DNA of 9,756 bases from NCBI GenBank assembly GCA_027348115.1, contig DAIEQA010000248.1:1-9756 (forward strand), written 5' to 3'. This document shows, one piece after another, positions 1-6,461 of this stretch. The position numbers were made by a program, and so were the translations under genes. The DNA comes from Fen-1258 sp027348115. Its GTDB lineage: Bacteria; Bacteroidota; Ignavibacteria; Ignavibacteriales; Melioribacteraceae. The notes beneath the pieces are model-generated. The model was given only the letters and a program-made list of their open reading frames with translations, had not been told where the DNA came from and made no database searches. Positions within the stretch are counted from its first letter, which is position 1. Each line of letters begins with the position of its first letter.

Positions 1-177
1 TGCATCTTCTGCGGCTTTTGCGAAGAAGTCTGTCCGGAAGAAGCAATTGTTATGAGCAAGGATTACGAACTGGTATTTCAAAGCCGCAACGATGCAATTT
101 TCGGAAAGGACAAGCTGATGGTACCGGTTGAAAAATTAAGCGACCGTATCGAGTTCCTAAGAAAATTCAAACAATAA
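1..177 (+). CDS. nuoI: NADH-quinone oxidoreductase subunit I (NuoI), C-terminal end, 5' truncated
   Basis: The window opens inside a reading frame of 58 codons that ends at TAA 175-177. The first residues form a complete second [4Fe-4S] motif of the CxxCxxCxxxCP type (C1, C4, C7, C11), followed by E-E-A-I. The tail after it, with V-M-S-K-D-Y-E and later D-A-I-F-G-K, is the arrangement seen at the C-terminus of NuoI, the 2x[4Fe-4S] ferredoxin-like subunit in the peripheral arm of complex I. It passes electrons from the NuoG side towards the quinone site. The first cluster motif and the start lie upstream of the window. A generic 2x[4Fe-4S] ferredoxin is the alternative, but the tail fits NuoI better. 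In many genomes nuoJ follows nuoI; here nothing like nuoJ follows, so the nuo cluster ends or is split at this point. Confidence 0.83.
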   Translation, partial: CIFCGFCEEVCPEEAIVMSKDYELVFQSRNDAIFGKDKLMVPVEKLSDRIEFLRKFKQ

Positions 178-356
178 TTTTTCCATTTCGAATTTCTTTT
201 CCAACATTATTCTTAAAAGACAATCCAAGCTAATTCCGCGAATCGTCTGCGCCATTCCAAAAAAATCTTTTTAGCCGGTTGAACAGCGGCAGTCTTGCAT
301 ATTATAAAATTTCTTAAGAGTTTGATAATAAAAGAACAAGTAAAAAGGAAAACTGT

Positions 357-970
357 ATGGGCAATAGAGATTCCCGGGTTGATGCGTACATAAATAAATC
401 TCAGGAGTTTGTACAGCCAATACTAAATCACTTTCGTGAATTGGTTCATAAAGCCTGCCCGGAAGCCGAGGAAACGATTAAGTGGGGATTTCCTCACTTT
501 GATTATAAAGGAATAATTTGCAGTATGGCCGGCTTTAAGCAGCATTGTGGTGTTGTATTCTGGAAAGCGTCGTTGATGAGTGATCCTAAGTTAATGTAGA
601 ACGCAAAATCGGAATCCGCTATGGGACGTCTTGGAAAAATTACCTCGCTGAATGATTTACCAAAGGATAAAGTTCTGCTTTCATATATTAAAGAAGCCGT
701 AAAGTTAAACGAAGAAAATGTAAAACTGCCGACCAAACCAAAATCCAAACAGAAAAAAGAACTTGTTGTACCGGAGGATTTTACAAAAGCTGTCCGGAAA
801 AATAAAAAAGCGCGGGAGACGTTAGGCAACTTTTCTTATTCCAAAAAAAAAGAATATGTAGATTGGATTAGGAAGCGAAAACGGATGAAACAAAAAACAA
901 ACGAATAGCCGCTGCCGTGGAATGGCTTGCCGAAAGTAAAGTTAGAAATTGAAAATATGTTAAATCATAA
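357..970 (+). pseudogene. Decayed DUF1801 / YdeI-OmdA family gene (three lesions)
   Basis: The start at ATG 357 is supported by an AAAGGAA ribosome site at 344-350. The first part encodes a DUF1801-type domain (E-E-T-I-K-W-G-F-P-H-F-D-Y-K, then F-K-Q-H-C and F-W-K-A-S-L-M). It stops at TAG 597-599, but the same frame resumes at once with G-R-L-G-K-I-T-S-L-N-D-L-P, which in this family follows directly. It continues into the C-terminal YdeI/OmdA part (V-P-E-D-F-T-K-A, F-S-Y-S-K-K-K-E-Y-V-D-W-I). Around 870-872 one base is missing: the expected continuation (E-A-K-T-D-E-T-K-N-K-R-I, then V-E-W-L-A-E-S-K-V-R-N) is in the frame starting at 872. That frame meets TGA at 950-952 where the family has Trp (R-N-W-K-Y), and ends at TAA 968-970. 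Three independent hits make a real pseudogene more likely than sequencing error. The family is small, cytoplasmic and of uncertain biochemical function; some members have been linked to bacteriocin or antimicrobial-peptide resistance. Confidence 0.85.
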
Positions 971-988
971 TTTGCCGGGAAATGATTT

Positions 989-2746
989 ATGAAAAATTTT
1001 TTATTTGATATGTTTTTCTTTTTGGTCATCCTTTGTGCGGAATTGTTTGCGCAGAATCCGGATCAGAAGACGTACTGCAATCCCGTTGACATCAATTACC
1101 GTTACAACTGGGAACAAATAAACGATAACATTTCTTACCGAAGCGGAGCCGACCCGGTGATTGTTAATCACAAAGGAGAATATTATTTGTTCGTTACCAT
1201 CTCCGGCGGCTATTGGCATTCGAAGGATTTGATACACTGGAATTATATCGAACCGGATAAATGGCCTGCCGAAGATATTTGCGCGCCGGCGGCTCTTTCG
1301 GTACGTGATACTCTTTATTTATTTCAATCAACCTTTGGTCAGCGGCCAATTTATTTTTCTACAGCACCCGAGACGGGACATTTAAAATATTTCAACAGGT
1401 GGATGCCGCTGCTGCCGGATTCAATCGGTCCGTGGGATCCGGATATTTTTCACGATAAAGATTCCGATCGTTGGTTTATGTACTGGGGTTCGTCAAACGT
1501 TTACCCAATTTACGGCAGAGAGCTCGATCATAATAAAAGACTGGTGTATAAAGGCGATATTAAGAAATTGATTTTACTCCATCCCGATATTCACGGCTGG
1601 GAAAGATTTGGCCCTAACCATACTTCAACTATCAAACCATTTATTGAAGGCGCGTGGATGACGAAGCATAACGGAAAATATTATTTGCAATACGCGGCCC
1701 CCGGCACAGAATATAATGTTTATGCTAACGGAACTTACATTGGAACCGATCCGCTTGGACCATTTGAGTACGCGCCGAACAATCCGGTTTCTTACAAACC
1801 CGGCGGCTTTATGACCGGGACCGGTCACGGAAATACATTTAAGGATAATTATGGAAACTACTGGAATACCGGCACGCCGTGGATTGCAATCAACTGGAAT
1901 TTTGAAAGACGCATCGCGATGTTCCCCGCGTTTTTCGATAAAGACGATTTGTTTTACGCCAACACTCGCTTCGGAGATTTCCCTCAATATCTTCCGACCG
2001 GCAAATTAAAAAACAAAGACGAGCTTTTTACCGGCTGGATGCTTCTTTCTTATAAAAAGCCGGTAAGCTCTTCTTCCGTTCTCGATACTTTTAAAGTGAG
2101 CAGCGTAACGGACGAAAATCCCCGGTCGTTTTGGGTTGCCGAAAAGAACAATTCCGGCCAATGGCTGGTAATTGATCTGCAAAACGAATACAAGATCAAG
2201 GCGATACAAATTAATTTTGCAGATTATAAATCCAGCCTGTTCGATAACGACTCTTCCAAAGTTTATACTCAGTATAAATTTTATACTTCGCAAGACGGGC
2301 AAAGTTGGAAACTAGTAGTCGATCTTTCCAAAACGAAGCAAGATAGACCAAACGGTTACTTTGAATTACCGGCAGCGGAGACGGCAAGATATGTCAAGTA
2401 CGAAAATGTTTACGCGCCCACTCCAAACCTTGCGGTAAGCGACATCCGTGTTTTTGGAAACGGGTTTGGATCAGCGCCAACTGTTCCGGAAGGATTAAAG
2501 GTTGTGCGTGATTCCGATGCCCGGGATGCATTGATTACCTGGAATAAAATCGATGGAGCTGTTGGTTATAACATACTTTGGGGAATAGCGAATGACAAAC
2601 TTTATCAGACTTACCAGTGGTGGGGAGATCGAGAAACTAAATTGGAACTTCACGCGCTTACGGTAGGTCAGGATTATTATTTTGCCATAGAAGCATTCAA
2701 CGAGAACGGCGTTTCGGATCAGAGCAAGGTCGTACATACTCAGTAA
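989..2746 (+). CDS. Secreted GH43-like glycosidase with F5/8 type C and fibronectin III domains
   Basis: This is a 585-residue protein. Residues 1-21 are a Sec signal peptide (K-N, a Phe/Leu-rich core, cleavage likely after L-F-A21), so it is exported. Residues about 45-345 look like a five-bladed GH43 beta-propeller. The likely catalytic base is D55 in S-G-A-D-P, the pKa-modulating Asp is D150 or D152 in G-P-W-D-P-D-I-F, and the likely acid is E220 in F-I-E-G-A-W. G-T-G-H-G-N at 277-282 supplies the His often found in the centre. Residues about 350-490 form a discoidin/F5-8 type C (CBM32-like) beta-sandwich, seen in W-L-V-I-D-L, F-Y-T-S-Q-D-G-Q-S-W and R-Y-V-K-Y-E-N-V. Residues about 496-585 are a fibronectin type III repeat. 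The role is probably trimming of plant or microbial arabinose- or xylose-containing glycans outside the cytoplasm, but the substrate cannot be read from sequence. No transporter, SusCD pair or other glycosidase sits beside it. The start follows a weak GGGAAATG site, only 18 bp after the pseudogene. Confidence 0.82.
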   Translation: MKNFLFDMFFFLVILCAELFAQNPDQKTYCNPVDINYRYNWEQINDNISYRSGADPVIVNHKGEYYLFVTISGGYWHSKDLIHWNYIEPDKWPAEDICAPAALSVRDTLYLFQSTFGQRPIYFSTAPETGHLKYFNRWMPLLPDSIGPWDPDIFHDKDSDRWFMYWGSSNVYPIYGRELDHNKRLVYKGDIKKLILLHPDIHGWERFGPNHTSTIKPFIEGAWMTKHNGKYYLQYAAPGTEYNVYANGTYIGTDPLGPFEYAPNNPVSYKPGGFMTGTGHGNTFKDNYGNYWNTGTPWIAINWNFERRIAMFPAFFDKDDLFYANTRFGDFPQYLPTGKLKNKDELFTGWMLLSYKKPVSSSSVLDTFKVSSVTDENPRSFWVAEKNNSGQWLVIDLQNEYKIKAIQINFADYKSSLFDNDSSKVYTQYKFYTSQDGQSWKLVVDLSKTKQDRPNGYFELPAAETARYVKYENVYAPTPNLAVSDIRVFGNGFGSAPTVPEGLKVVRDSDARDALITWNKIDGAVGYNILWGIANDKLYQTYQWWGDRETKLELHALTVGQDYYFAIEAFNENGVSDQSKVVHTQ

Positions 2747-2775
2747 AATGAATTCATGCACTCCTTGATGGTGAG

Positions 2776-2794
2776 TGGCAACTTATAATTGCCA
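2776..2794 (+). terminator. Short hairpin downstream of the GH43-like gene, possible terminator
   Basis: TGGCAA (2776-2781) pairs perfectly with TTGCCA (2789-2794) around a 7-nt loop, about 30 bases after the stop codon of the GH43-like gene. No T-run follows, so it is not a classical intrinsic terminator. It could still help end transcription or protect the 3' end. Confidence 0.3.
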
Positions 2795-2796
2795 AC

Positions 2797-2827
2797 CAAT
2801 TAAATGTTGCTCTCTGTGATTTAATTG
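2797..2827. repeat. 9-bp perfect inverted repeat, 13-nt spacer
   Basis: CAATTAAAT (2797-2805) and ATTTAATTG (2819-2827) are exact reverse complements separated by 13 bases. The repeat begins two bases after the hairpin at 2776-2794. It may be a second terminator stem for the gene upstream or a binding site for a dimeric regulator of the operon downstream. It lies about 270 bp from the regulator start, which is far for an operator. Confidence 0.5.
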
Positions 2828-3084
2828 ACCGGCTTCATTTTAGATTTGGAATCATTTTGTTTTCGAATTGTCCATAGTCGAATCTTTCTAACTTTCGGCA
2901 TTAGCTGTAAATATGTAAAAAATTATTTCAGCTTCTAACCTCAACTATATTCAACTTTTAATTCATCGCTGTTAATTTTTGCAACAGCATGCCTTTTCGT
3001 ATTAAACAGTTACTGCCAAGATCTTATCCGCATTTCAACATTTATAAATGGTACGGCGTTTGTCTTTCTTCAAGCATAATTATA

Positions 3085-3090
3085 AAGGAG
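3085..3090 (+). promoter_or_regulatory. Ribosome binding site AAGGAG fixing the regulator start
   Basis: AAGGAG stands 5 bases before ATG 3096. This strong site selects 3096 over the in-frame ATG at 3048, which has no such site and would add 16 residues before the normal start of a receiver domain. Confidence 0.8.
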
Positions 3091-3095
3091 AAAAC

Positions 3096-4091
3096 ATGGA
3101 AAGGAAAATTTTGCTTGTTGACGATGAATCTTCGTTGAGGAGATCGTTATCGATTAGCTTAGGCCAGCACGGCTACGATGTTGATCCGTGCGAAAACGGA
3201 TTTTCCGCTTTAAATAAACTTGAGCTTTATAAAAAAAATTCCGTCAACCTCGACACGGTTGTTGTTGATATCGACCTGCCGGATATAAACGGTATAAAAC
3301 TCGGCAGAATTATTAAATCAAAATATCCTGATACTGCGATGATGTTCATCACCGGCTATGCTGATCAGATGGAGCTTAGCGAATTGGAGGAACTTAAATC
3401 CGAAGGTCTGCTTGAGAAACCCTTTACCGCAGACGATCTAATCGCGGAGATAAATAAAATTCTGGAGAAACATTTTAAAGCCCCTGCTGAAGCTGAAATT
3501 GATACAAAGGAAGAAAAAACATATTGCGCTTATATTATTATTAAAGCAAGCGAACCTTCCAACTTTATAAATCTTTACAGGAAATTATATTTCATGGACG
3601 GCGTTATCTACTGCGACGCTGTTAAGGGAGATAAAGATATTTTTCTGTTGATTCAGTCCGATAGCGCCGAAGGGTGCAGAAATATTTTTGAGACCGAAAT
3701 AAAATCTCTCGACGGAATTTTATTCTCAGAATTTTTGCCGGTTGCGGTTCCGCTTTTGAACGATAACATAAAAGAGATAATCAATTCGGCAGGTATTTCT
3801 TTGTTTGACGATACACCCGGTATGAGCAAGGAAAGAGATTCCCGAAAATCTGTTTATTCTTATGTTCTTCTTGATGTTGAACGCGAAAAAGTAGAACAGC
3901 TTTACCCGATTCTGCGGCTTACGGAAAATGTTCTTTACTGCGATTTCATTTCCGGCAGCTACAATATGATCTTGATGGTTTACGGCTCGCAGTTTAGCCA
4001 GATAGATAAAGTCATTCAGAATAAAATTGTAAATCATGACGGGATTCTAAAAGTTAAAAAATATCCCATCATTAACATTTTTGAAATGTAA
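3096..4091 (+). CDS. Response regulator: receiver domain plus two Lrp/AsnC-like RAM domains
   Basis: This is a 331-residue cytoplasmic protein. Residues 1-125 are a CheY-type receiver: acidic pair D9-D10, phospho-acceptor D58 in V-V-V-D-I-D-L-P-D, T86 in F-I-T-G-Y-A-D, and K108 in L-E-K-P-F. After a charged linker (about 126-141) come two related segments of about 75-80 residues, 143-220 and 253-329. Each has a beta-strand start (Y-C-A-Y-I-I-I-K; V-Y-S-Y-V-L-L-D), a middle C-D-x-(V/I)-x-G-x-(K/Y)-(D/N)-x-(F/I)-L pattern, and a late (L/H)-D-G-I-L. This resembles the RAM/ACT-like ligand-binding domain of Lrp/AsnC regulators, present twice. There is no helix-turn-helix, GGDEF, EAL or AAA+ output domain, so it probably acts by protein or small-ligand interaction rather than by binding DNA itself. 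The gene heads the redox operon, 59 bp before the nuoE-like gene, which suggests a role in sensing or controlling that complex. No histidine kinase is visible in the window. Confidence 0.82.
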   Translation: MERKILLVDDESSLRRSLSISLGQHGYDVDPCENGFSALNKLELYKKNSVNLDTVVVDIDLPDINGIKLGRIIKSKYPDTAMMFITGYADQMELSELEELKSEGLLEKPFTADDLIAEINKILEKHFKAPAEAEIDTKEEKTYCAYIIIKASEPSNFINLYRKLYFMDGVIYCDAVKGDKDIFLLIQSDSAEGCRNIFETEIKSLDGILFSEFLPVAVPLLNDNIKEIINSAGISLFDDTPGMSKERDSRKSVYSYVLLDVEREKVEQLYPILRLTENVLYCDFISGSYNMILMVYGSQFSQIDKVIQNKIVNHDGILKVKKYPIINIFEM

Positions 4092-4150
4092 AGAGCGGCG
4101 ATTTCCATTTCCGCTACGAAGAGAATATTCAACGGAGATTTTCAAACGAA

Positions 4151-4699
4151 TTGCAGAGAAATTTAACTCTGGGCATGAACATGACGGACAGCGTAGTACT
4201 TGATAAAAAAAAAGAAATTGAAAATTTCAAGATCGAACTGGTTTCCAGGCAGCATCAGAATGATTCTCTGATACCGCTTCTTCAATCTGCTCAGGATTCA
4301 TACGGGTATATCCCGGAGAAAGCGATCTATTATATTAGCGAACTGGTTGGAATTCCTGCCGCAGATATTTACGGGGTGATAACCTTCTACACACAGTTTA
4401 GGTTAAAACCGCTCGGAAATAATTTAATTAGAATCTGCGAAGGAACAGCTTGTCATGTTAACGGTGCCAAGACTGTGCTTTCCGTAATTCAAGACGAGCT
4501 TGATATTACAATTGATGAAACAACCGAGGATGGAAATTTCAGTCTGCTCACCGTTGCGTGTCTTGGCTGTTGTTCGCTCGCTCCGGTAATGATGATCAAC
4601 AATGAAACATTTGGCAATTTAACTTCGGATAAAATTAAAAACGCATTGAGGAAATTTAGGCCGGCAGAAAAAAATGAGGCGGAATATGAAAAGAATTAA
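4151..4699 (+). CDS. nuoE: NuoE/HydC-type [2Fe-2S] subunit of an NAD(P)-dependent complex
   Basis: This is a thioredoxin-like [2Fe-2S] ferredoxin of the NuoE (24 kDa)/HydC family, 182 residues from the TTG start. A helical N-terminal domain with P-L-L-Q-S-A-Q-D-S-Y-G-Y-I-P is followed by the family's G-V-I-T-F-Y-T-Q-F. The cluster ligands are C96 and C101 (C-E-G-T-A-C) and C137 and C141 (C-L-G-C-C), the normal CxxxxC...CxxxC set. In bifurcating hydrogenases HydC works with HydB in the NAD(H)-reacting core. The start is uncertain: TTG 4151 has GGAG at 4134-4137 with a long 13-base gap, while ATG 4175 and ATG 4181 lack good sites but fit the family's N-terminus equally well. The last 14 bases overlap the preferred start of the next gene, which suggests translational coupling. 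The symbol is family-level; the context is not complex I. Confidence 0.88.
   Translation: MQRNLTLGMNMTDSVVLDKKKEIENFKIELVSRQHQNDSLIPLLQSAQDSYGYIPEKAIYYISELVGIPAADIYGVITFYTQFRLKPLGNNLIRICEGTACHVNGAKTVLSVIQDELDITIDETTEDGNFSLLTVACLGCCSLAPVMMINNETFGNLTSDKIKNALRKFRPAEKNEAEYEKN
4676..4679 (+). promoter_or_regulatory. Ribosome binding site GAGG fixing the NuoF/HydB start at 4686
   Basis: GAGG lies 6 bases before ATG 4686, inside the end of the nuoE-like gene. It also overlaps the alternative ATG at 4674, which would then consist of the ribosome site itself. This favours 4686 as the true start. Confidence 0.65.
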
Positions 4700-6401
4700 A
4701 GTCGGCCTAGGCACTTGCGGTATTTCCGCCGGAGGAGAGTTGGTATTCAACCGCTTCAAAGAGGAAATACATGATAAAAATCTTAATTACGAGCTTACCG
4801 AAACCGGCTGCATGGGTATGTGCTACGAAGAAGCGCTCGTTGAAATTGAGGAGGATGGAAAGAGCTTTCTTTATTCGAAAATGACGGTAGACAAAGTCTG
4901 TAGAATTATAGACGAACATTTGATCAATCATCGGCCGGTTGATAAATGGATCATAAAAAGAAATATATCACCGGAAGAAAATTCATTCTTCAAGAATCAA
5001 AAAAGAATTGTGCTGCGAAACTGCGGCGAAATTAATCCTCTCTCGATAGACGAATACATCGCACACGGCGGCTACAAGGCAATTCAAAAAGTTTTGGAAG
5101 ATATCAAAAAGGAAGAAGTAATTGAAATTATCATAAAGTCTGGTTTGAGAGGTCGCGGCGGCGGCGGATTTTCTACCGGTGTAAAATGGAAATTTGCTTT
5201 TAATCAAAAGTCCGAAAAAAAATATATAATCTGTAATGCCGATGAGGGCGATCCCGGCGCGTTTATGGATCGAAGTGTGCTTGAAAGCGATCCGCATTCC
5301 GTGTTGGAAGGGATGATGATTGCCGCGTATGCCGTAGGTGCCGATGAAGGATTTATTTACTGCCGCGCCGAATATCCTCTTGCGATCAAGAGATTAAAAA
5401 TCGCGTTGATGCAATGCCGGGATCGCGGCTTTCTCGGCAAGAAAATATTCGGTTCCAATTTTAATTTCGAGATTAAAATTAAAGAAGGCGCCGGCGCTTT
5501 TGTATGCGGAGAAGAAACTGCCTTAATAGCTTCTATCGAAGGAAGACGCGGCGTTCCGAGAATTCGTCCCCCGTTTCCGGCGGTGCAAGGTTTATGGGGC
5601 AAACCGACCAACATCAACAATGTAGAAACCTACGCCAATGTTCCTTGGATAATTTTAAATGGTTGGCAGAAATATTCTTCGCTCGGTACCGAAAAAAGAA
5701 AAGGAACAAAAGTATTTGCGCTTGCAGGCAAGGTTAAACGAACCGGCTTGGTTGAAGTGCCGATGGGTATAACAATCGACGAAATAATTTTTGATATCGG
5801 CGGGGGAATCAAAAATGATAAGAAGTTCAAAGCCATTCAAATTGGCGGACCGTCGGGCGGCTGTATTCCGGCAAGCATGGGAAATTTAAAAATCGATTAT
5901 GACGAAATTACAAACACCGGCGCTATAATGGGCTCCGGCGGATTAATTGTTCTCGACGAAACAACTTGCATGGTGGACCTTGCAAAATATTTTTTGAATT
6001 TCACACAGCTTGAATCGTGCGGTAAATGTACTTTCTGCCGAATTGGTACAAAGAGAATGCTTGAGATTTTGGAACGGATTACCGAAGGCAACGGCAGGGA
6101 AGATGATCTTAATAAATTGGAAAACCTCGCCGGTCAAATTAAAAATGCCAGTCTTTGCGGATTAGGCCAAACCGCGCCTAATCCGGTTCTCACAACTCTA
6201 AATTTTTTCCGCGACGAATACATAGCGCACATTGTAGATAAGAAGTGTCCGGCTCACAGTTGTTCTTCTTTAATTACTTATTCGATCAGCGAAGAAAAAT
6301 GTAAAGGATGTTTGCTTTGTATAAAAGCGTGTTCCTCCGGCGCTATCTCCGGAAGTAAAAAGAGAGTTCATGTAATCGATCAGAGTATATGCAACAAGTG
6401 A
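4686..6401 (+). CDS. nuoF: NuoF/HydB-type NAD(P)H-binding flavoprotein subunit, frame ends at an in-frame TGA
   Basis: This FMN- and NAD(H)-binding iron-sulfur subunit has 571 residues to the TGA, or 587 if the TGA is read. Residues 1-85 are a thioredoxin-like ferredoxin domain with only three Cys (C11, C42, C46). The NuoF core follows: G156-R-G-G-G-G-F (NAD/FMN loop), N184-A-D-E-G-D-P-G-A-F, and G268-A-G-A-F-V-C-G-E-E-T-A. The [4Fe-4S] site has C445, C448, C451 and C491. C-P-A-H-S-C after H-I-V-D-K-K matches a conserved Cys/His site of HydB. The C-terminal ferredoxin domain has a complete first motif (C539, C542, C545, C549), then C569-N-K-[TGA]-G-K-C-Y-D-V-C. This order is that of HydB of bifurcating [FeFe] hydrogenases, not of complex I NuoF, which lacks the C-terminal ferredoxin domain. 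In HydB that domain lies near the ferredoxin exit. The gene overlaps nuoE by 14 bases. The symbol is family-level; hydB-like is equally apt. Confidence 0.9.
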   Translation: MKRIKVGLGTCGISAGGELVFNRFKEEIHDKNLNYELTETGCMGMCYEEALVEIEEDGKSFLYSKMTVDKVCRIIDEHLINHRPVDKWIIKRNISPEENSFFKNQKRIVLRNCGEINPLSIDEYIAHGGYKAIQKVLEDIKKEEVIEIIIKSGLRGRGGGGFSTGVKWKFAFNQKSEKKYIICNADEGDPGAFMDRSVLESDPHSVLEGMMIAAYAVGADEGFIYCRAEYPLAIKRLKIALMQCRDRGFLGKKIFGSNFNFEIKIKEGAGAFVCGEETALIASIEGRRGVPRIRPPFPAVQGLWGKPTNINNVETYANVPWIILNGWQKYSSLGTEKRKGTKVFALAGKVKRTGLVEVPMGITIDEIIFDIGGGIKNDKKFKAIQIGGPSGGCIPASMGNLKIDYDEITNTGAIMGSGGLIVLDETTCMVDLAKYFLNFTQLESCGKCTFCRIGTKRMLEILERITEGNGREDDLNKLENLAGQIKNASLCGLGQTAPNPVLTTLNFFRDEYIAHIVDKKCPAHSCSSLITYSISEEKCKGCLLCIKACSSGAISGSKKRVHVIDQSICNK

Positions 6402-6449
6402 GGTAAATGTTATGATGTCTGCAATCTTGATGCTGTGATAAAAGACTAA
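6399..6449 (+). other. TGA at a Cys position and in-frame continuation of the [4Fe-4S] motif
   Basis: After TGA 6399-6401 the same frame continues as G-K-C-Y-D-V-C-N-L-D-A-V-I-K-D and ends at TAA 6447-6449. With C569 (TGC 6390) this gives CxxUxxCxxxC, so the TGA stands for the second ligand of a [4Fe-4S] cluster. The continuation ends 12 bases before the next start, as a normal gene end would. The possible readings are a one-base TGC/TGT-to-TGA mutation, a sequencing error, or recoding of UGA (selenocysteine). Only a weak hairpin (GCA 6421-6423 with TGC 6431-6433) follows, which is not enough to call a SECIS element. Confidence 0.8.
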
Positions 6450-6452
6450 GGA
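6448..6452 (+). promoter_or_regulatory. Ribosome binding site AAGGA for the large fusion gene
   Basis: AAGGA overlaps the TAA at 6447-6449 and lies 9 bases before ATG 6462. The site follows directly on the readthrough frame of the NuoF/HydB gene, so termination at TAA 6449 would couple well to this start. Termination at TGA 6401 would leave a 60-base untranslated gap. Confidence 0.65.
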
Positions 6453-6461
6453 TTTTATCGG

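Larger units (their letters stand above)
2747..3095. other. Intergenic gap of 349 bp before the redox operon
   Basis: No convincing gene was found on either strand. The stretch is AT-rich. Its first 85 bases contain two neighbouring inverted repeats (2776-2794 and 2797-2827), listed separately. The last bases carry the ribosome site of the response regulator gene. The promoter of the downstream operon should lie here, but I could not pick a box with confidence. Confidence 0.6.

Noticed and set aside
621..908. A separate small gene starting at ATG 621
   Set aside because: It is in the same frame as the sequence before TAG 597-599, continues the same protein family without a gap, and has no ribosome site. 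It is the second piece of the broken gene.
2828..3084. Bacteroidota-type promoter (TTG / TAnnTTTG) upstream of the redox operon
   Set aside because: Only near matches, such as TTAATTTTTG around 2971-2980, were seen, with no well-spaced -33 partner. AT-rich DNA gives such near matches by chance.
3048..3095. An earlier in-frame start for the response regulator at ATG 3048
   Set aside because: It lacks a ribosome site and adds residues before a normal receiver start, whereas ATG 3096 has AAGGAG 5 bases upstream.
4094..4115. AGCGG/CCGCT inverted repeat between the regulator and the nuoE-like gene
   Set aside because: A 5-bp stem with a 12-base loop and no T-run is too weak to call a terminator or attenuator, and the close spacing of the genes suggests cotranscription.
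6402..6449. A SECIS element for selenocysteine insertion after TGA 6399
   Set aside because: I could find only a 3-bp GCA/TGC stem at 6421-6433 and a distant GTCT/AGAC pair. This is too weak to call, so recoding is left as a hypothesis.
357..6449. An alternative genetic code in which TGA is a sense codon
   Set aside because: One TGA stands for Trp in an otherwise broken gene and the other for Cys, so no single reassignment fits. Trp is written TGG throughout the intact genes.
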